From the NCBI RefSeq assembly GCF_003626655.1, contig NZ_RBAN01000003.1, forward strand, positions 434,001 through 498,000: DNA of 64,000 nucleotides, given 5' to 3'. A model generated the notes under the pieces. That model saw only the letters and a list, made by a program, of their open reading frames with translations, was not told the DNA's origin and ran no database searches. This DNA comes from Micromonospora costi. Its GTDB lineage: Bacteria > Actinomycetota > Actinomycetes > Mycobacteriales > Micromonosporaceae. The position numbers were made by a program, and so were the translations under genes. The stretch's first letter is position 1, and each line of letters starts with the position of its first letter. Positions 48,807 through 57,463 of this stretch are shown in pieces.

Positions 48807-50444
48807 TCAGAGCTCGACGGAGGTGATGTCGATCTCGCCGACGTTGGTCAGCTCCACCTTCTTGATCTTCTCCGAGTGGCCGGACTGCTGGCCCTGGAAG
48901 TAGACCACGATGGACGGAGTGTCCTGGTCGATGATCTTGACAGCCTCGGCGAACTTCTCGTGCGAGGCCTCCAGGCTCGGCGCGCCACTGGCCTCCTTGG
49001 CCAGCGCGTCGACCTGCGGGTTGCTGTACTGGCCGTCGTTCGAGGAACCACCGGTCACGTAGAGCGGGTTGACCCAGTTCTCCACGTCCGGGTAGTCCTG
49101 CTGCCAGCCGGCACGGTACGGGCCCTTCATCTTGTGGGCGTTGATCTGCTCACGGAAGACCGCGAAGGTCGGGATGCCCTCGGCACGAGCGTTGATGTTC
49201 AGCACGTTCTTCACGCTCTGCGCGACGGCCTCCATCCACTCCTTGTGGCTGGCGTCCGCGTTGTAGTAGAAGACCATCTCGCCCTGGAAGCCACCGGCCT
49301 CGGCCAGGAGCCGCTTGGCCTCGTCCGGGTTGAACTGGCAGGCGGTGCAGTTGCCGGCCTTGGCGCCCGGGGTCAGCGGGTTGGCCCAGCTGTCGGCCGG
49401 GGTGCGGTTACCGAAGAAGATCTTGTCGGTGATCTCCTGCCGGTTGATCGCCAGCGAGACGGCACGACGCAGCTTCGGGTCCTGGAAGCGCTTGTCGTAG
49501 ATCGGGAAGGCGATGATGCCGGTCGACGGCGTGGTCGACTGGATGGCCCGGTCGCCCAGGTCGGCCTTCCACTTGTCACCGGCGAGCGCGGAGACCGGGA
49601 CCTGCTGCTGGAAGTCCAGGTTGCCGGCGAGCAGGTCGTTGTAGGCCGCCGTGTCCTCCTGGTACAGCTTGACGTCGACGTCCTTGATCTTCATCTTGTC
49701 GCGCAGCTGGTAGTCGTCGAAGCGCGTCAGCTTGATCATGACGTCGTCTTCCCACGACACGAACTTCACCGGGCCGTTACCGATCGGCTTGCGGCCGAAC
49801 TCGTCCGGCTTCTGGGTGAAGAACACGTCCGGCAGCGGCACGAAGGCGCTGTAGCCGAGCTTGGTGGGGAACACCGCGGTCGGCGCGCCCAGGGTGACCT
49901 CGAAGGTGTAGTCGTCGACGACCTTCAGGCCGGACATCTCCTTGGCCTTCGGCTCCGGCGCCGGCTTCGGGCCGTCGCCGTCCGGGTCCTCAGACTGCAC
50001 GTCGTCGAAGCCCTGGATGTCGGCGAAGAAGCTCGAGTTCTGCGCGCCGTTCGGCGAGTACGCCGCCCAGTTCCAGGCCTTCGTGAAGTTCGCGGCCTTC
50101 ACCTCGGACCCGTCGTGGAACTTCAGGCCCTTCTTGATCTTGATGGTGTAGACCTTGGAGTCCTGGGTCTCGATCGACTCCGCCACGGCGTTCTGCGGCG
50201 CGCCGCCGTTGTTCGGGTACTCGACCAGACCGGTCCACAGGTAATCGATGATGGCACCGCCACCGGTCTCGGTGGTGTTCGCCGGAACCAGGGGAACCTC
50301 CGGCTGGGTGCCGTCGATGACGATGGCGCCGTCTGCGGTGTTGCCGGCGTCGCCGCCGTCGTCGCTGCCCGAGCAGCCGGACGCGATGAGCGCGACCGCC
50401 GCGCTCAGCGCGATCGCGCTACTCGCCCGCTTCGAGACTCTCAT
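48807..50444 (-). CDS. oppA: Oligopeptide ABC transporter substrate-binding lipoprotein (cluster 2)
   Basis: 545 aa. The signal peptide ends at a lipobox with IASGC (Cys about residue 24), then a Ser/Asp/Gly linker. The SBP_bac_5 domain includes VYTIKIKKGLKFHDGSEVKAA (split near residues 99-119) and GWQQDYPDVENWVNPLY. GGAGG lies before the ATG. Overall layout matches the cluster 1 binding protein but the sequences have diverged well beyond those of the ATPases, so the two systems probably take different peptides. Confidence 0.92.
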   Translation of the reverse strand: MRVSKRASSAIALSAAVALIASGCSGSDDGGDAGNTADGAIVIDGTQPEVPLVPANTTETGGGAIIDYLWTGLVEYPNNGGAPQNAVAESIETQDSKVYTIKIKKGLKFHDGSEVKAANFTKAWNWAAYSPNGAQNSSFFADIQGFDDVQSEDPDGDGPKPAPEPKAKEMSGLKVVDDYTFEVTLGAPTAVFPTKLGYSAFVPLPDVFFTQKPDEFGRKPIGNGPVKFVSWEDDVMIKLTRFDDYQLRDKMKIKDVDVKLYQEDTAAYNDLLAGNLDFQQQVPVSALAGDKWKADLGDRAIQSTTPSTGIIAFPIYDKRFQDPKLRRAVSLAINRQEITDKIFFGNRTPADSWANPLTPGAKAGNCTACQFNPDEAKRLLAEAGGFQGEMVFYYNADASHKEWMEAVAQSVKNVLNINARAEGIPTFAVFREQINAHKMKGPYRAGWQQDYPDVENWVNPLYVTGGSSNDGQYSNPQVDALAKEASGAPSLEASHEKFAEAVKIIDQDTPSIVVYFQGQQSGHSEKIKKVELTNVGEIDITSVEL

Positions 50445-50877
50445 TCCGAGGGGCCTCCTCTTTCTAACCTGGTTCCGTCGTGGGTTTCACGCACGTGTTC
50501 GGGGGTGACGCCAACCGGCGGCCGCGTACGCGGGCCGCCGAGAACCACTGGGAAATCGGGACACCCCTGATGTACCGATCCGCCGGGCCACCCCGCCCGG
50601 TCGGGCTCGACACCGCGCACGCGTCGCTGCCACGGATCGCTGGCGACAGCGATGTGCGTGGTCATCAGGCCGTACGGGGTGCCTCACACGGGGGGCGAGG
50701 TGCTTGCCACTGTGACACTCACCCGCCGGTTCCGTGAAGATGCCGTTATCAAGACGTTAGTTGCCCGCCACGTTGCCGATACTTGAGAAAAGATCATGAA
50801 ACATGCCGCTCTTACCGCTCTGAGCAGGTACGACATGCTCCCACCGGCTTTTCTGCCGCGGCGTACGCTCGGACCCC
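50445..50877. other. Intergenic region between divergent oppA (cluster 2) and the PIG-L gene
   Basis: 433 bp with no credible gene. The stretch 50730-50810 is the least GC-rich part (contains GTTATCAAGACGTTAG and AAAAGATCATGAAACATG) and is the likely promoter zone for oppA. A small palindrome GAGCA-N9-TGCTC (50822-50840) lies nearer the PIG-L gene. Confidence 0.45.
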
Positions 50878-51612
50878 GTGAGCTTTCCCGCCTCCGCTCC
50901 CCTACTCTCCGACGCCCGCCGGGCACTAGCCGTTTTTGCCCATCCGGATGACGTGGACTTTGGCTGTGCGGGCACGATCGCCGGCTGGGTGGATGAGGGT
51001 ATCGAGGTCGCCTACCTCGTCGCCACCCGGGGGGACGCCGGGGGTTTCGACGAGACCGAGCGGGCCGAGATGCCCAGGCTGCGCGAGGCGGAGCAGCGTG
51101 CCGCCGCGGCGGCGGTCGGCGTACGCCAGGTGGAGTTCCTCGACGGCTACCGCGACGGCGCGCTCGCGCCGACGATGGACCTGCGCCGCGACATCACGGC
51201 GGCGATCCGCCGGTTCCGCCCCGACCGGGTGCTCACCAGCTCGCCGCTGCGCCGCTGGGAACAGCTTTCCGGGCCGAGCCACCCCGACCACCTGGCCGTC
51301 GGCGAGGCCGTCACCTGCGCCATCTACCCCGACGCGCGCAACCGCTTCGCACACCCGGACCTGCTCGCCGAAGGGTTGGAGCCGTGGGTGGTGCGCGAGG
51401 TCTGGTATTTCGGCGGGCCGTCGCCGGACCACGCCGTCGACATCACCGACCGCTTCGACCGCAAGGTGGCGGCGATGCGGGCCCACCGTTCGCAGACCGA
51501 CCACTTCGAGGTCGAGACGTGGATCCGCGACCGGCTCACCACCGTCGCCGACAACGCCGGGCTGCCGCCCGGCCGGCTGGCCGAGGCGTTCACCGTCCTG
51601 CGCACGGAGTGA
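50878..51612 (+). CDS. PIG-L/LmbE family deacetylase
   Basis: 244 aa, GTG start. AHPDD (residues 21-25) and the later SHPDHLAVGEA segment (about 134-144) are the zinc-binding motifs of the GlcNAc-PI / MshB / Bca family. Members deacetylate N-acetylglucosaminyl conjugates, including steps in mycothiol and bacillithiol metabolism; which substrate applies here is not clear. Monocistronic, with a strong terminator downstream. Confidence 0.9.
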   Translation: MSFPASAPLLSDARRALAVFAHPDDVDFGCAGTIAGWVDEGIEVAYLVATRGDAGGFDETERAEMPRLREAEQRAAAAAVGVRQVEFLDGYRDGALAPTMDLRRDITAAIRRFRPDRVLTSSPLRRWEQLSGPSHPDHLAVGEAVTCAIYPDARNRFAHPDLLAEGLEPWVVREVWYFGGPSPDHAVDITDRFDRKVAAMRAHRSQTDHFEVETWIRDRLTTVADNAGLPPGRLAEAFTVLRTE

Positions 51613-51642
51613 CCGGGGCGGCGCCCACCCACCCCGGACACG

Positions 51643-51683
51643 GTCCGGCCCCGGCACCGCGGAAAGCGGTGCCGGGGCCGGAC
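51643..51683. terminator. Bidirectional terminator hairpin
   Basis: A perfect 18-bp stem (51643-51660 with 51666-51683) around GGAAA, between convergent PIG-L and adhesin genes. Confidence 0.8.
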
Positions 51684-51692
51684 GGAACGGGA

Positions 51693-52862
51693 TCAGGCGG
51701 TGAAGCGAACCCGGCGGCGGCGGACCACCAGCACGGTGCCCACGCCGGCGGCGAGCAGCAGCACGCCGGCGATCACCGCGGTGGCGATCGGCGAGCCGGT
51801 CAGCGGCAGGCTGCCGCCGTTGCTGGCCGGCGAGGTCGACGGCGCGGGGGTCTCACCCGGGGTCGACGGCGACGCCGAGGGCGAGGCGGTGGTCGACGGC
51901 GACGGGCTGGCCGAGGGCGAGGCCGACGGCGAGGTCGGCGTGGTCGGCGCAGCGCCGAAGCTGGCACCGGCCTCGGCCGTCACCTTCTCGTCGGTGCTGC
52001 CACCGAGGATCAGCTTCTGGTGCTTGTTCTTGCCGCCGGAGAAGAGGAACACGCGGCCAAAGGACACCGAGCCCTTGGCGGCCAGCGAGACCTGCACCTT
52101 GCCGGCGTCCGTGGCGGTCAGCCAGAACTGGCCGCCGTTGGTGGTCGTGGTGACCGCCTTGCCGTCGGCGTCGACGGCGGTGCCGCCGGTGACCGCGAGG
52201 GCGATCTCGCCGGCCGGGCCGGTGACGGTGAACGGGCCGGCCTTCTCGCCGACCGTCGCGGTGGCGTCGGCCGGGTCGACCTTCAGCTCCGCGCGCGGCT
52301 CCGGCTGGTCGGTGGCGTGGGCCACCAGGTAGTCGTGCACCTTCTTGACCACGGCGTACTGCTTCTCGCCGAGCAGGCCCTTGCCGTCGACGTAGTCACC
52401 GAGGGTGATGCCGTCGCTGAAGTGCCAGACGGCGGTCTGGGTGCCGAAGTACAGCAGCTTGTCCAGGTCCGCCTGGGCCGGCGCGGTGACGTCGGCGGCC
52501 TCCAGCAGCTTGGCGGAGTCGGCGTTCGGGTAGCCGTGGGTCAGCACCCACTGCACCTTGCCGAGGTTCTTCACCTCGGACTCGCCCCAGGTGCCCTCCT
52601 GGTACTGCTTGTTGGTGGCGACGGGCGTGTGGAAGTCGATGCAGAAGACGACGAGACTCTTCTGCTCCACCTCGAGCGCCAACCGGCCGACGCCCTGCGC
52701 GTGGCCGTTGAGCATCAGGGTGACGCTGCTCTTCGGAACGGCCCGCGCGATGCCGGTGGCCGGCTCCGCGGCGGCCGGGGCGGCGGCGCCGAGCGCCAGC
52801 GCACCACCGGCGACGACGGCCGCGGCGACCCGCGCCCAGCGCCGTCCTCGTTGTCCGATCAT
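51693..52862 (-). CDS. Thioester-domain (TQxA) surface protein with LPXTG anchor
   Basis: 389 aa. A Sec signal (residues 1-32, cut near AAA/EP) leads to a thioester domain. C74 (in VFCIDFHTP) and Q142 (in TQTAVW) are the residues expected to form an internal Cys-Gln thioester that can covalently trap host or surface amines, as in Gram-positive thioester adhesins. Residues about 190-290 are an immunoglobulin-like stalk. A Ser/Pro/Thr wall-spanning region follows. LPLTG is at 352-356 with a hydrophobic helix and RRRR tail for sortase. No sortase is nearby. Confidence 0.88.
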   Translation of the reverse strand: MIGQRGRRWARVAAAVVAGGALALGAAAPAAAEPATGIARAVPKSSVTLMLNGHAQGVGRLALEVEQKSLVVFCIDFHTPVATNKQYQEGTWGESEVKNLGKVQWVLTHGYPNADSAKLLEAADVTAPAQADLDKLLYFGTQTAVWHFSDGITLGDYVDGKGLLGEKQYAVVKKVHDYLVAHATDQPEPRAELKVDPADATATVGEKAGPFTVTGPAGEIALAVTGGTAVDADGKAVTTTTNGGQFWLTATDAGKVQVSLAAKGSVSFGRVFLFSGGKNKHQKLILGGSTDEKVTAEAGASFGAAPTTPTSPSASPSASPSPSTTASPSASPSTPGETPAPSTSPASNGGSLPLTGSPIATAVIAGVLLLAAGVGTVLVVRRRRVRFTA

Positions 52863-53051
52863 GAAATTGTCTACCTCTCCCCAGGGGTGGCCCGCCCGTG
52901 GCGGGAATGCGAGAGCCGCCGTTCCCGCGGGATGCGCACCACCCGCACGCGAGAACGCGACGGGGAATTATGAGATGCCGATTGATCGTTTGTCAGCCCC
53001 TACGGGCGGCATCCGTCGCATGTGTCCTGTTTGTGCGGGGAGAGGAATAGA

Positions 53052-53744
53052 TCACACCAAGCGCCGGTCGGCAGCCCAACGGGAGAGTTCGTACCGGTTG
53101 GACATCTGGAGCTTGCGCAGCACGTTGGACACGTGGGTCTCGACCGTCTTGATCGAGATGAACAGCTCCTTGGCGATCTCCTTGTACGCGTACCCCCGGG
53201 CGAGCAGGCGCAGCACCTCACGCTCGCGGTTGGTGAGCTGGTCCAGTTCCGGGTCGGCGACCGGGGCGTCCGGCCGGGCCGCGAAGGCGTCCAGCACGAA
53301 TCCGGCGAGCCGCGGACTGAACACGGCGTCCCCGTCGGCCACCCGACGGATCGCGGCGGTCAGCTCGTCCGGGGAGATGGTCTTCGTGACGTAACCCCGG
53401 GCGCCGGCCCGGATCAGCCCGATCACGTCCTCGGCCGCGTCCGAGACGCTCAACGCCAGGAACTTCACCTGCGGGTGCGTACGCCGCATGGCCTCCAGCA
53501 CCGCCCGCCCACCCCCGTCGGGCATGTGCACGTCGAGCAGGACCACGTCCGGCAGGGTCGCGGCGATCCCGGTGACCGCCTCGGCCACCGCGCTCGCCTC
53601 GCCCACGACCTCGACGTGTGCGCCGAGTTCGGCGCGTACGCCGGCGCGGAACATGGCGTGGTCGTCCACGAGGAACACCCGCAGCCGCTGGGGGCGGCCA
53701 CCCGTACCCTCGACCGGTTCCATCGACTGCTCGGACATCGTCAC
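53052..53744 (-). CDS. Two-component response regulator, NarL/LuxR family
   Basis: 230 aa from GTG 53744, overlapping the kinase stop by four bases. The receiver domain (21-140) has VDDHA, the phospho-acceptor D71 in LLDVHMPDG and the conserved Lys in GYVTKTISPDE. The LuxR helix-turn-helix is at about 166-228 (LTNREREVLRLLARGYAYKEIA). Partner of the adjacent PspC histidine kinase. The layout corresponds to LiaR/VraR-type cell-envelope stress regulators. Confidence 0.93.
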   Translation of the reverse strand: MTMSEQSMEPVEGTGGRPQRLRVFLVDDHAMFRAGVRAELGAHVEVVGEASAVAEAVTGIAATLPDVVLLDVHMPDGGGRAVLEAMRRTHPQVKFLALSVSDAAEDVIGLIRAGARGYVTKTISPDELTAAIRRVADGDAVFSPRLAGFVLDAFAARPDAPVADPELDQLTNREREVLRLLARGYAYKEIAKELFISIKTVETHVSNVLRKLQMSNRYELSRWAADRRLV

Positions 53745-54988
53745 CTGTCCCTTTCCGCTGTGGACGAGTCACCGGAGATCGGCAGGATCAACCGGATCTC
53801 CGTACCCTCGCCCGGCTCGGACCGAATCTCGGCCCGGCCGCCGTGCCGCTTCATCCGCCCGATGATCGAACCACGGACGCCGTGCCGGTGGTCCTCCACC
53901 GTATCCGGGTCGAAGCCCTTCCCCCGGTCGCGGACGAAGACGCTGAGCTGGTCGGGCTCCACCTCGGCGTACAGCGACACGGTCTGCACCCCGGCGTGGC
54001 GGGCGGCGTTCACCAGCGCCTCGCGGGCGGCGGCGACCAGCGCGCCTACCCGCTCGTCGGTCTCCCGGTCCCCCACCACGACCGCCTCGACGGTGATCGC
54101 GAACGTGTCCTCGACCTCGGCCGCGGCCTGCTCCAGCGCGGCACCGAACCGCTCGGTCGGGGACCCGGTGGGCTTGTAGAGCCAGTTGCGCAGGGAGCGT
54201 TCCTGCCCGCGGGCGAGCCGCTGGACGGTCTTGATGTCGCTCGCGTTGCGCTGGATCAGGGCGAGGGTGTGCAGCACCTGGTCGTGCACCATCGCGGCCA
54301 GCTCGGCCCGCTCCTGCTCGCGTATGCGCCCCTCGCGCTCCGAGCGGAGCTGGTTGTACGTCCGCCACAGCACCGGCGCGGCGACCACGCCCACCCCGGC
54401 GAGACCGACCAGCGCGAAGATCACGCCGTTGATCACCGCGTCGAGGTTCTGCGCCGGGGAGTAGACCGCGGCGACGCCGATGATGCCGACCGCGACCAGC
54501 ACCCCGCCGCCGATGAACCGCAGCACGAAGGCCCGCCGGTCGCTCTCCTCGACGACCGCGCCGAGCCAGGGCACCGGCAGCGCTTCGCCCCACTGCCGGC
54601 GCCGCTCCGGCGCGGACTGGTGCCAGATCACGCCCGCGCCGACCGCGATGATCGCCACCAGCCAGCCGGCGGTGCCCGCGGCGCCCACCGAGTCGAAGAC
54701 CATGACCTGCACCAGCAGCACGCCGAGCCCGATGGCCACGAACGGCAGCAACTGGCCGATGTCGCGGCGCGGCGGCACCCCGGTGTCGCCGGGCCGCAGC
54801 GGCACCACGGCCCAGAAGGCCGCGTAGAGCAGCAGGCCGAGCCCGCTCAGCCCGAGCAGGACCATGAAGGCCACGCGTACCCGCAGCACCGAGATCCCGA
54901 GGTGGTCGGCGATGCCGGCGGCCACCCCGGCGGCCATCCGGTGCTCCGGGGCGCGGTAGAGGCGCGGTGGCGGGCTCGCGGTGCTGAT
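53741..54988 (-). CDS. PspC-domain sensor histidine kinase, probable ATC start codon
   Basis: About 415 aa if started at ATC 54988. An N-terminal PspC domain (LYRAPEHRMAAGVAAGIADHLGI) leads several membrane helices. The HisKA_3 region has the phospho-acceptor His in VHDQVLHTL, and the ATPase domain has EALVNAARHAG and DRGKGFDP. The first ATG in frame (54937) would cut the PspC domain in its conserved start. No ATG, GTG or TTG lies upstream in frame, but ATC AGC ACC (I-S-T-A, like a usual M-S-T-A start) lies six bases after AGGGAG. Divergent from the PspC/LiaF-like gene and probably its regulator. Confidence 0.8.
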   Translation of the reverse strand: MSTASPPPRLYRAPEHRMAAGVAAGIADHLGISVLRVRVAFMVLLGLSGLGLLLYAAFWAVVPLRPGDTGVPPRRDIGQLLPFVAIGLGVLLVQVMVFDSVGAAGTAGWLVAIIAVGAGVIWHQSAPERRRQWGEALPVPWLGAVVEESDRRAFVLRFIGGGVLVAVGIIGVAAVYSPAQNLDAVINGVIFALVGLAGVGVVAAPVLWRTYNQLRSEREGRIREQERAELAAMVHDQVLHTLALIQRNASDIKTVQRLARGQERSLRNWLYKPTGSPTERFGAALEQAAAEVEDTFAITVEAVVVGDRETDERVGALVAAAREALVNAARHAGVQTVSLYAEVEPDQLSVFVRDRGKGFDPDTVEDHRHGVRGSIIGRMKRHGGRAEIRSEPGEGTEIRLILPISGDSSTAERDR

Positions 54989-55213
54989 CGCAGACTCCCT
55001 GGTGACGGTGGTGGTCTCTGTGGTGACTGTGGTGGTGCCGGGTGGCCCCGGCGAGGATCGGGGTACGCCAGCCGTACCCGGTTCCGATCGTCACACGCTG
55101 CGGCGGGTGCCGACCACGGGGACGCCCCGGACATTCCGGCGGCCGGGATCTCAGGGTGGCGTCAGGGTCGGGTCCTGAGGTCGTTCGGGCGGGTGGGGCA
55201 GCAGGATCGAGGC
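54989..55213. promoter_or_regulatory. Divergent promoter region of the PspC/LiaFSR-like locus
   Basis: 225 bp between the kinase and the PspC/LiaF-like gene, with GTGGT-rich runs (55000-55045). Both promoters must lie here. No box pair could be fixed. Confidence 0.4.
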
Positions 55214-57463
55214 ATGAACGAGGAAGCTGCCCAGTCGCCCCACCCCTCGGCGGCGCCGACGGGTGGGACCACCCCGCCCGGTGCCGCCGGCTGGACCGGG
55301 CCCGCCACGGCCGGCTCACCGGTCCCGGCCGGCCCGCAGGCGGCGGGCCCGGGAAGCGGTGACCGGCCGACGTCCGGTGCGGGCCCCGTGTCGGGTCCCG
55401 CCGGGTACGGCCCGGGGCCCTCGGCGAGCGCCGGCCCGATCCCGGGTGCGGCGGGCGGCACCGGCGTGCCCGGTGCCGGCGGCTTCGGGGGTCCGGGTGG
55501 GGTCGGTCCTGGCGCGGGCGGCTACGGCCCGGCGGGTGTCGGTCCTGGCGCTGGCGCGGGCGGCTACGGCCCGGGGGGTGCTGGCGGCTACGGCCCGGGG
55601 GGCGCTGGCGCTGGCGCGGGCTACGGCCCGGGGGGTGCCGGTCCTGGGGCGCCATTCGGGTACGGCGCGGCCGGCTTCGGCCCGGCGGGTGGATCGGGGG
55701 CGGCCGGTGGTGGCGGTGGCACGCCGCCCCCGGCCGGCGGTCCCGCCGGCGCCGCGGGCGGGCCGCCGCCGGGAGCGGCCGGCTTCACCACGCGGTACGG
55801 GCTCGTCCGCCCTCGTGACGGCCGATACCTGGCCGGCGTCTGCGCGGCGATCGGGCGCGCCACCAACACCGACCCGGTGCTCTGGCGGGTGCTGCTCGCG
55901 GTGCTCGGGTTCTTCGGCGGGGTCGGCATCCTCGTGTACATCGCGGCGTGGCTCATCATCCCCGGCGAGGGCGACAGCGCCTCCCCGGTCGAGTCGATGC
56001 TCGGGCGCGGCCGCTCCAGCATGTCCCCGATCACCGTGATCGTGCTCAGCATCGTGGCCGCGGTCGGCTTCGGCTACATCGTCACCGACGCCTTCCGGGC
56101 CGTGCTGCTCGGCGCGGCCATCCTGATCGGCGGCGCGCTCCTGCTCAACCGGCAGCAGCGGGGGACGCAGCCCGCCCCGGCCGCCGCACCGCCGCCCACC
56201 GCGCCGCCCGGGCCGGTGCCGCCGGTCGCGTACCCGGCACCCGATCCGTACGCCGCGCCGCCCACCGTCGACGTGGCCACCGCCCCCGGCACGCCCGCGC
56301 CCGGTGTCGGTGCGCCGGCCCCGTCGGTGCCCGCGGACGTGACCGCCGCGCCCGCCGGTGCGGCGTCCCACGCCGGCACTCCGGTCTCCGGTGCCCCGGT
56401 CAGCGGGTCCACGCCGGTCTCCGGCGGTGCTCCGGACGGCGGGTCCACGCCCGTGTCGGGCGGTGCCCCGCTCGCCACGCCCGGGCCGGTCTCGGGTGGC
56501 ACCCCGGTGGGCGGCACCGCGCCAGTGTCCGGGGCGGCGCCGATCGGCGTACCCACGCCGGTCTCCGCCCAGCCCGCGGATCGCACCGCCGAGCTGCCCG
56601 CCTGGCCGCCGGCCGCCCCGCCCGTCGGGGCGCCGCAGGGCCCGGGCGTGACAGCCGGTTGGCCCGCACCGCCGGCCGGTGCCGGGTCCGGGGGCGGTCA
56701 GCCCGCCGCCACGGCGTACGCACCGACCGCGCCGCTGCCCTCGGGCGGCTACCGGCCACCGTTCGCGCCACACGGCCCGTACGCCTCGCAGTCGGCGGGC
56801 GGTCAGCTCCCGCCGCCACCGCCGAAGCCCGCCAAGCAGCCGAAACGGCCCAAGGAGCGGTCCCCGCTGGGCGCGGTGACGTTCTCGCTGATCTTCCTGG
56901 CGCTCGGTGCGGTCGCCGTCCTCGACCTGGTGAACGCGTTCGACGTGGGCGCCTCGGCGTACTTCGCCGCGGCACTGGCCACCATCGGTCTCGGGCTGCT
57001 GGTCGGCACCTGGTTCGGCCGGGCCCGCTGGCTGATCGCGCTCGGCCTGGTGACGGCGGCGGCGCTCGCCGTGGGAACGGTCGCCGAGTCGTACGACCGG
57101 TTCCGGGGCGTGGACGGTGCGGTGACCTGGGCGCCCACCAGCTACCAGGACCTCGCCACCCGCTACGAGAACAGCCTCGGCGACGCGGTGCTGGACCTGC
57201 GCGCGGTCGACTTCGACAAGCGGAACACCGAGATCACGGTCTCGGTCAACCTCGGCAAGGCCACCGTCGTGGTACCGCCGAACGTCGACGTGACCACGGT
57301 GGCCGACGTCAACGCCGGCGACGCCACCATCTTCGGGCGGCACCAGCCCGGCCCGGCCGGCCGGTCGCGGGAGATCACCGACCTCGGCCCGGACGGGGCC
57401 GGCGGCGGGACGCTCCGCCTCTTCGTCCACATCAACGCCGGAAGCCTGGTGGTGACTCGGTGA
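55214..57463 (+). CDS. PspC and LiaF-like membrane stress protein with long Gly/Pro-rich regions
   Basis: 749 aa, ATG 55214 with GAGG upstream. Residues 1-195 are Gly/Pro/Ala-rich with GGYGPGG repeats. A PspC domain follows at about 200-260 (RDGRYLAGVCAAIGRATNTDPVLW and a helix), then two helices. A second disordered region at about 320-540 has repeated TPVSGGAP units. Two to three further helices and a soluble C-terminal LiaF/DUF2154-like domain (VVVPPNVDVTTVADVNAGDATIFG) complete it. It resembles LiaF-type inhibitors that act on a kinase. Next to a PspC kinase and LuxR-type regulator, an envelope-stress role is likely. Confidence 0.82.
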   Translation: MNEEAAQSPHPSAAPTGGTTPPGAAGWTGPATAGSPVPAGPQAAGPGSGDRPTSGAGPVSGPAGYGPGPSASAGPIPGAAGGTGVPGAGGFGGPGGVGPGAGGYGPAGVGPGAGAGGYGPGGAGGYGPGGAGAGAGYGPGGAGPGAPFGYGAAGFGPAGGSGAAGGGGGTPPPAGGPAGAAGGPPPGAAGFTTRYGLVRPRDGRYLAGVCAAIGRATNTDPVLWRVLLAVLGFFGGVGILVYIAAWLIIPGEGDSASPVESMLGRGRSSMSPITVIVLSIVAAVGFGYIVTDAFRAVLLGAAILIGGALLLNRQQRGTQPAPAAAPPPTAPPGPVPPVAYPAPDPYAAPPTVDVATAPGTPAPGVGAPAPSVPADVTAAPAGAASHAGTPVSGAPVSGSTPVSGGAPDGGSTPVSGGAPLATPGPVSGGTPVGGTAPVSGAAPIGVPTPVSAQPADRTAELPAWPPAAPPVGAPQGPGVTAGWPAPPAGAGSGGGQPAATAYAPTAPLPSGGYRPPFAPHGPYASQSAGGQLPPPPPKPAKQPKRPKERSPLGAVTFSLIFLALGAVAVLDLVNAFDVGASAYFAAALATIGLGLLVGTWFGRARWLIALGLVTAAALAVGTVAESYDRFRGVDGAVTWAPTSYQDLATRYENSLGDAVLDLRAVDFDKRNTEITVSVNLGKATVVVPPNVDVTTVADVNAGDATIFGRHQPGPAGRSREITDLGPDGAGGGTLRLFVHINAGSLVVTR

